Below are positions 35,429 to 42,957 of a DNA stretch of 64,000 nucleotides, one piece after another. The stretch's first letter is position 1. Every line of letters begins with the position of its first letter. A program made the position numbers and the translations under genes. Source of the DNA: Streptomyces sp. CA-278952 (lineage in GTDB: Bacteria; Actinomycetota; Actinomycetes; Streptomycetales; Streptomycetaceae); assembly GCF_028747205.1 (NCBI RefSeq), contig NZ_CP112880.1, forward strand, positions 1,488,001-1,552,000, given 5' to 3'. The notes under the pieces were generated by a model. That model worked only from the letters and a program-made list of their open reading frames with translations, had not been told where the DNA came from and searched no databases.

Positions 35429-36306
35429 GGCACCAGCGACTGCGCATCTGCCGGCCTACTCCCCGGGGATCGCGTGCGGCGTCATCCCGCGGGGCCTCGG
35501 CAAAGGCCAGGAAACCCCCTCGGCCGTGGCGAGGCCCCGAGCCCCCACTCCTCTCCTGCGTGCGCGGTGCGTGAGCGGACGGTCTTACACAGCGCGTCAC
35601 GAGCAGCATCGGGCACGTGGCCGCGCGCCGCTGACCAGGCAGGACAGTACTACGCGGCCGCTCACAGGCTGCCCGGCACGGATCCGATCCCACGCACGGT
35701 GCGGTGGAACGACAAAGCGGCACGCCACCTCGTTGGCGGCGGCCGCACCGTGATCGGCCCGGACCAGGTAAAGGCGCAGGTCGTTGTCAGCCGCGCTACC
35801 CGCACTGGTGTGGACATCGCCGTTGTCGACGTACAGCTCCGCGCCTGAGTCCCGAGCGCGACGCTCCCGCATTCCCGCTGCGCTCGGTGCACCGAAAGAG
35901 TGAATTCCCCCGCCGCTCTTATTGCGAGAGGCTTGCAATAGGGCGTGCGTACCCCTTTCGGCCCAGTGGTCGGCGACTGTGTCGTCGCGGATTTTCTGGC
36001 GTGCTCGCTTGGCTGCATTGCCGCTCCGACCGGCCTGTTCACCCTTCGTGGACCACGTGCTCGACCCGGGAATGCGGTCTGGGTGTGCACGGGAGCCGGT
36101 TTCGGCGTGCTTGTCTACGGCTGCGCAGTCTTTGGGTGCTGACGGGCCCGCGTATCGAGCCGCCCCGTCGATCGACCCTTGCCTGCCCGACCGCTCGGTT
36201 CGCAATCTCCTGCCGCGGCACCGAACGCCATCCCCCATCAGCCCGCCCCTCCCTTTCGCATGCCCCGACGCATGCCTGGCAGGGGTCAGCAGACAGAAGG
36301 AACGCC
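35429..36306. other. Long region without a convincing gene
   Basis: 878 bp upstream of the DUF4331 gene. Two overlapping frames (plus strand to 35848; minus strand 35597-36238) are open but show no family match, weak starts and mixed codon bias. A 9-bp inverted repeat with a wide loop (35491-35499 with 35530-35538) could terminate the S26-like gene. The 35890-36100 part is less GC-rich than its surroundings and may be the relic of a lost gene. Confidence 0.5.
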
Positions 36307-37917
36307 GTGAAGGTTTCCCCGTGCAGGGCCCGTTCGCGAAGGGTCCTGGACCAGTCCCTGCTCGTCCTCGGTGCCACCACTCTGACCGCAGGACTGGGAG
36401 CGATGACCCTCGCCCCGAGCCCCAGCGCCGCCTCCAGCCACCGCGAGGCGCCCTTGATCGCCGGTGACCCGCGTGCGGACAACACCGACGTGTACGCGTT
36501 CACCAGCCCCGACAAGGCCGACACCGTCACCATGGTGGCGAACTGGATCCCGATGGAGGAGCCCAACGGCGGCCCGAACTTCTACGCGTTCGGCGACGAC
36601 CTGCGCTACAACATCAAGATCGACAACACCGGGGACGGTGTAGCCGACGTCACCTACAGCTGGCGCTTCCGCAGCAGCTACCGCGACGACGCCAACCAGT
36701 TCCTCTACAACACCGGCCGGGTCACCTCGTTGAACGACCCGGACCTCAACTTCCGCCAGGTCTACGACCTGGTCGTCACGACCGGAGGGAAGAGCCGAAC
36801 GCTCCTGTCGGGCGTGCCCGCAGCCCCGTCCCGCACGGGCAAGGCGTCGATGCCCGACTACGCGGCCCTGCGCAAGCAGGCGACCTTCGGTCTGCCGGGC
36901 GGCGGCAAGACGTACACGGGGCAGGCCGAGGACCCGTTCTTCGCCGATCTGCGCGTCTTCGACCTCCTCTACGGCGGCGACCTGAGCGAGCGGGGGCAGG
37001 ACACCCTGGCCGGCTACAACGTCAACACCATCGCCATCCAGGTCCCCAAGAAGCAGCTCGCCCTCCGGGGCAACTCCTCCCGCAACCCGGTGATCGGCGT
37101 GTGGTCGACCACCGATCGCGCGGGCGTCACCGTCGCCGACTCCCGTGACAAGAAGGGCAAGAGCGGCGCGAAGCAGTGGAAGCAGGTCTCCCGCCTCGGG
37201 AACCCGCTGGTCAACGAGGTCGTCGTCCCGATCAGGTTCAAGGACGCCTTCAACACCCTCAACCCGAGCCAGGACCGCACCGTCCAGCCCGTCGTCGACA
37301 AGGTGTACGACCCGATCCTGCCCAAGCTCATCCAGCAGGTCTACGGCATCCCCGCCCCCGCGACGCCCCGCAACGACCTCGCCGAGATCTACCTGACGGG
37401 CATCTGCAAGGTGTGCGGTCCGATCAAGGCCGACCTCAACGCTCACCGCCTCAACAAGGACGCGCCGCTCAGGAAGATCGTCCCGGCGGAGGAGCTGCGC
37501 CTGAACATGGCGGTGCCGCCCACCGCCAAGCCTCAGCGCCTCGGTGTCCTGGCGGGTGACCTGGCCGGCTTCCCGAACGGGCGGCGTCTCGCCGACGACG
37601 TCATCGACATCTCGCTCCAGGCCGTCGAGGGCGCCGCCCAGACCGGCGTTCTCGTCCCCGCGCTCGCGGAGGGCGACAAGGTGAACGCCAACGAGGTCCC
37701 GTTCGGCGTCTCGTTCCCCTACGTCGCGCTGCCGCACACCAAGAACGTCAACCGCGGCCCCGGTGCGGCAGGCCGCACCGCCGAGCAGTCCTCGATGGAG
37801 AACACCGCGGCGACCCCCGTCACGAAGACCACCCAGGCCGCGGCGCTCGCCGGAGTCGGCGCGCTCCTTCTCGGCGTCGGCGGCTTCCGCCTCCGCCGTC
37901 GCGGCAAGGACAGCTGA
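36307..37917 (+). CDS. DUF4331 secreted, membrane-anchored protein
   Basis: 536 aa. GTG 36307 with AAGGA five bases upstream starts VKVSPCRARSRRVLDQS, followed by a signal segment (LLVLGATTLTAGLGAMTL) and, after cleavage near SAASS, the DUF4331 hallmark SHREAPLIAGDPRADNTDVY. The long beta-rich body is about 480 residues. A C-terminal membrane helix (AAALAGVGALLLGVGGFRL) with a basic tail anchors it; no LPxTG sorting signal. Molecular function of the family is unknown. It heads a three-gene cassette with a TPR protein and a NicO-type metal permease, suggesting a role at the envelope linked to metal handling. A 15-bp hairpin follows it. Confidence 0.85.
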   Translation: MKVSPCRARSRRVLDQSLLVLGATTLTAGLGAMTLAPSPSAASSHREAPLIAGDPRADNTDVYAFTSPDKADTVTMVANWIPMEEPNGGPNFYAFGDDLRYNIKIDNTGDGVADVTYSWRFRSSYRDDANQFLYNTGRVTSLNDPDLNFRQVYDLVVTTGGKSRTLLSGVPAAPSRTGKASMPDYAALRKQATFGLPGGGKTYTGQAEDPFFADLRVFDLLYGGDLSERGQDTLAGYNVNTIAIQVPKKQLALRGNSSRNPVIGVWSTTDRAGVTVADSRDKKGKSGAKQWKQVSRLGNPLVNEVVVPIRFKDAFNTLNPSQDRTVQPVVDKVYDPILPKLIQQVYGIPAPATPRNDLAEIYLTGICKVCGPIKADLNAHRLNKDAPLRKIVPAEELRLNMAVPPTAKPQRLGVLAGDLAGFPNGRRLADDVIDISLQAVEGAAQTGVLVPALAEGDKVNANEVPFGVSFPYVALPHTKNVNRGPGAAGRTAEQSSMENTAATPVTKTTQAAALAGVGALLLGVGGFRLRRRGKDS

Positions 37918-37943
37918 ACCGGCAGGCGACGGACATCTGACGC

Positions 37944-37987
37944 GGTGCCCGGGCCGGGCCGGAGAACGCCGCCCCGGCCCGGGCACC
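37944..37987 (+). terminator. Intra-cassette hairpin between DUF4331 and TPR genes
   Basis: Perfect 15-bp inverted repeat (37944-37958 with 37973-37987), 14-nt loop, 27 bp after the DUF4331 stop and 38 bp before the next start. It may partially terminate transcription and lower expression of the downstream genes. Confidence 0.7.
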
Positions 37988-38025
37988 GGGGCTCCAGCAG
38001 CTTCGAACATTCGGGAGGGAATTCC

Positions 38026-39381
38026 GTGCACCCGGACCACACCGGACCCCCGCACCAGCCGCCACCTCGCTCACGCGGCGGCAGACGGCTGCGGGACACC
38101 GTGGTCACCCTGGCCCTGGGCGCGGCGATGTTCGCCGCCGGCGCGGTCATGCTGGCGCCCGATCAGACCACTGTTTCCCCTCCGTCGGGCCAAGGCCGGC
38201 CGGGGGCTTCTCCACCCCGTGGGTCGATCGAGGCGCTCCAGGCCCGGGTGACCCGCCTGCCGAAGGATCCGGGGGGCTGGGCCGCCCTGGGCATGGCTTA
38301 CGTCCAGCAGGCCCGTTCCACCGCCGACCCGGCCACGTACGACCTGGCCGAGAAGGCGCTGCGTACCTCGTTCACGGTGCAGGCCGAGGGCAACACGGAG
38401 GCCGAGATCGGCATGGGCGCCCTGGCCGCGGCGCGCCACGACTTCCCCGCCGCGTTGGGCTGGGCGCGCAAGGCCACCGCCAGTGGCCCGTACAGCTCCT
38501 CCGCCCACGGGGTCCTGGCCGACGCGTACACCCAGTTGGGCCGCTACGACGAAGCCGACGAGGCCGTCCAGAAGATGACGGACCTGCGCCCGGACGCCGC
38601 ATCCCTCGCCCGCGCCTCCTACGCCTCCGAGCTGAAGGGGGACACCGACCGGGCCCGCGCCCTCATGCGTCGGTCCCTGGCGGCAGCGTCGACCCGGGCC
38701 GACACCGCGTTCGCCCACAACGTCCTGGCTACCCTGGACCTCCAGGACGCCGACACCCGTGCAGCCCTGGCGCGGACGCGGACGGGGCTCAGGGCCGCCC
38801 CGAACGATGCGGCGCTTCTGGAGACCCGGGCCCGCGCTCACCTGGCCCTGGGCGACACCGGCAGAGCCCTCGCCGACTACCGGGCGGCCATCGCCATCGC
38901 CCCTCTGCCGCACTACCTCCTGGGGCTCGGCGAACTCGAACAGTCGCTGGGCCACCGCGGACAGGCCGAGGAGCAGTACGCACTCCTGCGCGCCCAGGAC
39001 CGGATCCGGCAGGCCGCCGGGGGCCCGGCGGACACCGACGCGATCCTCTTCGAAGCCGATCACGGTAGCGCGCGAAACGCCGTGACCATGGCCGAACAGA
39101 CCCTGCGTAACCGCCCTTTCGTCGCCGTCCACGACGCGTACGCCTGGGCCCTGCACCGGGCGGGCCGGGACGCCGAAGCCCTCGTCCAGGCCGACAAGGC
39201 CCTGGCTACGGGGACTCGCAGCGCACTGTTCCGCTACCACCGGGCCGTCGTCCATCACGCACTGGGCGATCCCGACGCGGCCCGCCACGACCTGACCGAA
39301 GCACTGCGTGAGCCCGCCTTCCACCCCCTGCACGCCGACGCCGCCCGTGACCTGCTCCGACGAATCGACACCACGCCATGA
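38026..39381 (+). CDS. Membrane-anchored tetratricopeptide-repeat protein
   Basis: 451 aa. GTG 38026 (VHPDHTGPPHQPPP) has GGAGGG about seven bases upstream. One membrane helix lies at about 27-45 (VVTLALGAAMFAAGAVMLAP), and the rest should be outside the membrane. It carries some eight to nine TPR-like helical pairs, e.g. GGWAALGMAYVQQARSTADP, ALLETRARAHLALGDTGRAL, ADYRAAIAIAPLPHYL and FRYHRAVVHHALGDPDAARH. TPRs are protein-binding scaffolds; the partners are presumably DUF4331 or the NicO permease encoded on either side. The stop overlaps the start of the permease gene (ATGA, 39378-39381), so they are translationally coupled. Confidence 0.83.
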   Translation: MHPDHTGPPHQPPPRSRGGRRLRDTVVTLALGAAMFAAGAVMLAPDQTTVSPPSGQGRPGASPPRGSIEALQARVTRLPKDPGGWAALGMAYVQQARSTADPATYDLAEKALRTSFTVQAEGNTEAEIGMGALAAARHDFPAALGWARKATASGPYSSSAHGVLADAYTQLGRYDEADEAVQKMTDLRPDAASLARASYASELKGDTDRARALMRRSLAAASTRADTAFAHNVLATLDLQDADTRAALARTRTGLRAAPNDAALLETRARAHLALGDTGRALADYRAAIAIAPLPHYLLGLGELEQSLGHRGQAEEQYALLRAQDRIRQAAGGPADTDAILFEADHGSARNAVTMAEQTLRNRPFVAVHDAYAWALHRAGRDAEALVQADKALATGTRSALFRYHRAVVHHALGDPDAARHDLTEALREPAFHPLHADAARDLLRRIDTTP

Positions 39382-41048
39382 ACCACATCCTGCGCCGAGC
39401 CATCACGACACTGGCCGCCACCGCACTCGCTGCCGTCGCGAGCGTGACGGCAGCCCCGGCAGCCGCTGCCCACCCCTTGGGCAACTTCAGCGTCAACCGC
39501 CACACGGGGCTCGTCCTTCGGCCCGACCGGATCGACGCCCGGGTCGTCGTCGACCGCGCGGAGATCGCTGCGCTGCAGGAACGTCCCGTCGTCGACTCCG
39601 ACCACGACGACACGGTCAGCGACAGTGAGGCGCGCGCCTACGCAGGGAAAGCCTGTTCCGACCTGAGGGGTCAGCTCCATCTGAGCGTGGGCGGCAAGCG
39701 GGCGAACTGGAAGCAGTCCTCGGCCACCCTGGTGTACGAGAACGGGGAAGCGGGGCTGAAGACCAGCCGCCTCACTTGCGAGCTGACCACCCAGGCCGCT
39801 CTCGGCGAGCCCACCGGCATCCGAGCCCGGACGGACTACGACACCACCCGCATCGGCTGGCACGAGATGACCGCCACCGGCCAGGGCATCAGGATCACCC
39901 GCACCGACGTACCGGCGGCCTCCGCCACCCGCGAACTGCGCCAGTACCCGCAGGACCCCCTCGCCTCCCCGCTCGACCAGCGCACGGCATCGCTGCGCAG
40001 CGAACCCGGGCAGGGCGCGGTCGCCGTCCCCGCCGTGGTGGCGGACCTCCCCGGCGCGGGCGTGATCAGCGGGGTACTCGCCAGGGTCACGGGGGCCTTC
40101 GACTCGCTCGTCGGCGCCCGCGAGATCACCCTGCCCGTGGGACTTCTGGCCCTGCTCCTGGCGCTGGTCCTCGGGGCGTCCCACGCGGCGATGCCCGGCC
40201 ACGGCAAGACGATCATGGCCGCCTACCTCGCGGGCCGGCGGGGCACCAGACGGGACGCTCTCACCGTCGGGGCCACCGTCACCCTGACGCACACCGCCGG
40301 CGTCCTCGTCCTCGGGCTCGCCCTGCCCGTCTCCACCCACCTGGCCGGCGAGACCGTCCTGACGTGGCTCGGAGCCGCCAGCGGACTGCTCGTCACCGGC
40401 ATCGGCGTCTGGCTCCTCACGGGAGTCGTCCGGGGCAGGCCGCAACACAGCCACCACCATCACGGCCCGGGCCACAGTCACCATCACGCCGACCACCCTC
40501 ACGGGCACGGGCACGGCCACGGCCATCATCATGATCACGACCACGGGGCCGGCAGCCTCCACCACCACGCGCCCGTCACCCCGGCCTCCGCACCCGACGG
40601 CGCGTCGGGCGGGGTACTCCAGGCGACCCTCGCGGTGGCGACACTCGCCCCGCCGGACCACGAGCACCCGCCGGCCGCCACGTCAACGGCGTCCCGGAAC
40701 GCCCGGCGCACGAGCCACTCCGGCCTCGTCGGCATGGGCATCGCCGGCGGCCTGGTCCCCAGCCCCTCCGCCCTCGTCGTGCTCCTCGGAGCCGTCGCCC
40801 TGGGACGCACCGCCTTCGGCGTCCTCCTCGTCATCGGCTACGGACTCGGCATGGCCGCCACCCTCACCCTCGCCGGGCTCCTCCTCGTACGCCTGCGCGA
40901 ACGCATCGAGAGCCATGACCGGACCCGGACCCTCCGCCACAACCCCCTGCTCCGGAAGCTGGCACGGACCGGACCCGTCATCACCTCACTCCTCGTCGTC
41001 GCCGTCGGCCTCGGCCTGACACTGCGGGCGGCAACCGGGAACGGCTAG
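39378..41048 (+). CDS. NicO/RcnA-like Ni/Co transporter with secreted N-terminal domain and His-rich loop
   Basis: 556 aa. A signal peptide (ITTLAATALAAVASVTAAPA) precedes an extracytoplasmic domain of about 200 residues, which contains an EF-hand-like DSDHDDTVSDSEA. About six membrane helices follow. The first helix holds LVLGASHAAMPGHGKT, the HxxxxGHG-like signature of NicO metal permeases. A cytoplasmic loop (about 355-400) is exceptionally His-rich (HSHHHHGPGHSHHHADHPHG and beyond) and should bind Ni, Co or Zn. A second signature-like block is GIAGGLVPSPSALVVLLGA. Export of divalent metal is the likely role, from RcnA relatives. Last gene of the DUF4331 cassette, closed by a hairpin. Confidence 0.85.
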   Translation: MNHILRRAITTLAATALAAVASVTAAPAAAAHPLGNFSVNRHTGLVLRPDRIDARVVVDRAEIAALQERPVVDSDHDDTVSDSEARAYAGKACSDLRGQLHLSVGGKRANWKQSSATLVYENGEAGLKTSRLTCELTTQAALGEPTGIRARTDYDTTRIGWHEMTATGQGIRITRTDVPAASATRELRQYPQDPLASPLDQRTASLRSEPGQGAVAVPAVVADLPGAGVISGVLARVTGAFDSLVGAREITLPVGLLALLLALVLGASHAAMPGHGKTIMAAYLAGRRGTRRDALTVGATVTLTHTAGVLVLGLALPVSTHLAGETVLTWLGAASGLLVTGIGVWLLTGVVRGRPQHSHHHHGPGHSHHHADHPHGHGHGHGHHHDHDHGAGSLHHHAPVTPASAPDGASGGVLQATLAVATLAPPDHEHPPAATSTASRNARRTSHSGLVGMGIAGGLVPSPSALVVLLGAVALGRTAFGVLLVIGYGLGMAATLTLAGLLLVRLRERIESHDRTRTLRHNPLLRKLARTGPVITSLLVVAVGLGLTLRAATGNG

Positions 41049-41070
41049 CTCCCGCCGCCCCCTCCTCGGC

Positions 41071-41107
41071 GGGGAGAGGCCACATACCGAGGAGGCGGCC
41101 TCTCCCC
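41071..41107 (+). terminator. Hairpin terminator after the NicO gene
   Basis: Perfect 11-bp inverted repeat (41071-41081 with 41097-41107), 15-nt loop, about 20 bp past the stop. The remaining 41108-41378 contains no gene; a T7 run sits at 41314-41320. Confidence 0.75.
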
Positions 41108-41378
41108 ACACCAACGCGACGAGCCCCGCACGAACTTTCTCGTCCTCGGACCAATCCGATGTCGCGGCAGCCTCGAATAGCAGACATGACGATCAAGGCG
41201 GCACCGGCACGCGGCGAGCATCACTCTCGGCGCACCGCACGGTCGACCGCGTTGACCATCGTGTCCGTGTCCCGGCGCCTGACCTGACGTCAGCGCTCGC
41301 CACGCCCGCGCGATTTTTTTACCCACACCCCTGACTGACACCCAGCGCGCACCCGACCGAGCACACAGGAGAATGTCC

Positions 41379-42035
41379 GTGAACGCCTTCCGTTTCCGCC
41401 GCGCCGCCATCGCCGTCACCGCCGCCGCCGTCCTGCCCCTCGCGCTCACCGCCTGCGGTGGGGACGACAGCTCCTCCGACACGGCCGCCGACAAGGCGAG
41501 CAGCTCCGCCCCCGCCGACGAGAAGTCGAGCCCGGCGGCTGACGGCGCCGCCCCCGCGGACGGCCCGTTCGGTCCGGCCTGCGCGTCCGTCCCCCAGGAC
41601 GGCGCGGGCTCCTTCGACGGCATGGCCCAGGACCCGGTCGCCACCGCCGCCTCCAACAACCCGGCCCTGTCCACCCTGGTCACCGCGGTCAAGAAGGCCG
41701 GCCTCGTCGACACCCTCAACAACGCGCAGAACATCACCGTGTTCGCGCCGACCAACGACGCCTTCGCCAAGATCCCGAAGGCCGACCTCGACAAGATCCT
41801 GGCCGACAAGGAAATGCTCACCAGCATCCTCACCTACCACGTCGTCGGCGAGAAGCTCTCCCCCGGGCAGCTGGAGAGCGGAACCTACGACACTCTCCAG
41901 AAGTCCACCCTCGCCACCAAGGGCTCCGGCGAGGACTACACCGTCAACGACACGTCCAAGGTCGTCTGCGGCAACGTCCCCACCGCCAACGCCACCGTCT
42001 ACATCGTCGACACCGTTCTGACGCCCAAGGCCTGA
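41379..42035 (+). CDS. Fasciclin-domain lipoprotein
   Basis: About 218 aa. GTG 41379 (VNAFRFRRAAIAV) has GGAG seven bases upstream; the ATG at 41373 is too close to that site. The lipobox LTAC (Cys26) is followed by a low-complexity Ser/Asp/Ala linker to about residue 60. The fasciclin (FAS1) fold, about 75-215, shows both family motifs: TVFAPTNDAFAKIP (H1) and, near the end, TANATVYIVDTVL (H2), with ILTYHVVGEKL between. FAS1 domains mediate adhesion in many organisms; the bacterial role is unclear. It is monocistronic, with its own terminator. Confidence 0.9.
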   Translation: MNAFRFRRAAIAVTAAAVLPLALTACGGDDSSSDTAADKASSSAPADEKSSPAADGAAPADGPFGPACASVPQDGAGSFDGMAQDPVATAASNNPALSTLVTAVKKAGLVDTLNNAQNITVFAPTNDAFAKIPKADLDKILADKEMLTSILTYHVVGEKLSPGQLESGTYDTLQKSTLATKGSGEDYTVNDTSKVVCGNVPTANATVYIVDTVLTPKA

Positions 42036-42055
42036 CCACTCCCGCGCCCTGCGCC

Positions 42056-42088
42056 GAGCCCCGAGTCGCCCCCTCCGACTCGGGGCTC
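42056..42088 (+). terminator. Hairpin terminator after the fasciclin gene
   Basis: Perfect 13-bp inverted repeat (42056-42068 with 42076-42088), 7-nt loop, 20 bp past the stop. Confidence 0.88.
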
Positions 42089-42101
42089 CTCCCACACCGA
42101 C

Positions 42102-42132
42102 CAGGGCTGAACAGGGCTGACAGGGCTGACAG
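42102..42132. repeat. Short tandem repeat CAGGGCTGA
   Basis: Three and a third copies (42102, 42112, 42121), one with an extra A, just beyond the fasciclin terminator. Confidence 0.8.
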
Positions 42133-42150
42133 CAAGCGGACGGTACTGCT

Positions 42151-42212
42151 GGGCCTGGAACCACGACGCTCCCCCGCGCCGATGCGCGGGGGAGCGTCGT
42201 GGTTCCAGGCCC
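42151..42212 (-). terminator. Perfect 29-bp hairpin after the small secreted protein gene
   Basis: Arms 42151-42179 and 42184-42212 are exact complements over 29 bp with a 4-nt loop. It is the longest perfect stem noticed in the window. It starts 8 bp after the minus-strand stop at 42221 and could also stop leftover fasciclin transcripts from the other side. Confidence 0.85.
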
Positions 42213-42220
42213 GGCTGCGT

Positions 42221-42538
42221 TCAGGGCCGCACGGTGCACAGGGCGAGGAGGCAGAGGTTGAATCCCTGGGTGTTGCTGGGCCCCGTGTGGCCGCCGGGTC
42301 CGGATGCGCCGACGGTGCACCGGGCCAGCAGGCAGAGGTTCCCGCCCTGTATGCCCCGGTAGAAGGCGAGCGGGCCGGAAGAGGTTCCGCCTTCGCGCGC
42401 GCTATGCGCCTGGCGGGGTGCCACCTCGGAGGAGGAAGAGGCGGCGGCCGAGGCGGCGGGAGCGGACGCCAGCAGCACGGTACCGACGAGGGCTCCGACG
42501 AGCTGCCACCGCAGAGCGGGAACGGGGATCTTCATCAT
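42221..42538 (-). CDS. Small secreted protein with two Cys-containing NLCLLAxC repeats
   Basis: 105 aa. ATG 42538 or 42535 (MMKIPVPALRW) with GGAG upstream. The signal peptide (LVGALVGTVLLASAPAASAA) leaves about 75 mature residues. After a Ser-rich linker come GGNLCLLARCTVGASG and GFNLCLLALCTV, two hydrophobic repeats each with a C-x4-C pair, joined by a Gly/Pro/Ser spacer; the protein ends three residues later. I do not recognise the family. Size, export, hydrophobic strands and paired cysteines resemble surface-active or amyloid-type small proteins (chaplins are an analogy, not a match). The long perfect hairpin after it suggests a stable, possibly abundant transcript. It is divergent from the NRPS. 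Confidence 0.7.
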   Translation of the reverse strand: MMKIPVPALRWQLVGALVGTVLLASAPAASAAASSSSEVAPRQAHSAREGGTSSGPLAFYRGIQGGNLCLLARCTVGASGPGGHTGPSNTQGFNLCLLALCTVRP

Positions 42539-42957
42539 GCTCTCCATTTCGAGTTCCAAGTCGCGGGAACGCAGTGTCCGAACGAACGTCCGGACATCAC
42601 CTCTTCGGTGCGGGGGCCTCCACGGATGGGTGTCTGGCGCAAAGCCGGCTGACGATTGGCTGATACGCGCCAGCGAACTGCGAAAGATCTGCCCGCCGAC
42701 GTGTCCTGCGCCACATGAGCAATCCGGGACCGATGTGACTCCGAACGACTGGTGTGAAGGCCCCGTTGGGGCGACGTCAGCGCAACGGAGGCTGTCAACG
42801 TGCACCGGTCCACGAAAGCGGATGCTTCGCGATCGCGATGCGTACGCGCTCGACCTGAGCCGGCAGCCCTCGCGACCTGCCCCGGCCCGTCCCGTTCCGC
42901 CCTGCCGCACATGCGCGCCCCGGCCCATGCCGTCGCAGGTCTCCCCCACCGAGGTGA
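42539..42957. other. Divergent promoter region of small secreted protein and NRPS
   Basis: 419 bp. A symmetric-looking element, GTCCGAACGAACGTCCGGAC, sits at about 42577-42596 close to the small-protein start. No iron box was seen, which argues against an iron-repressed siderophore operon. A reading frame open through this region on the minus strand lacks coding character. Confidence 0.5.

Noticed and set aside
35597..36238. 213-codon minus-strand frame upstream of the DUF4331 gene
   Set aside because: Mixed composition, no family resemblance and competing open frames on both strands; not enough to call a gene.
42539..42957. Siderophore interpretation of the NRPS via an iron box
   Set aside because: No TTAGGTTAGG-type palindrome in the promoter region, no catechol or hydroxamate genes and no siderophore uptake genes in the window. 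A siderophore is not excluded but not supported.
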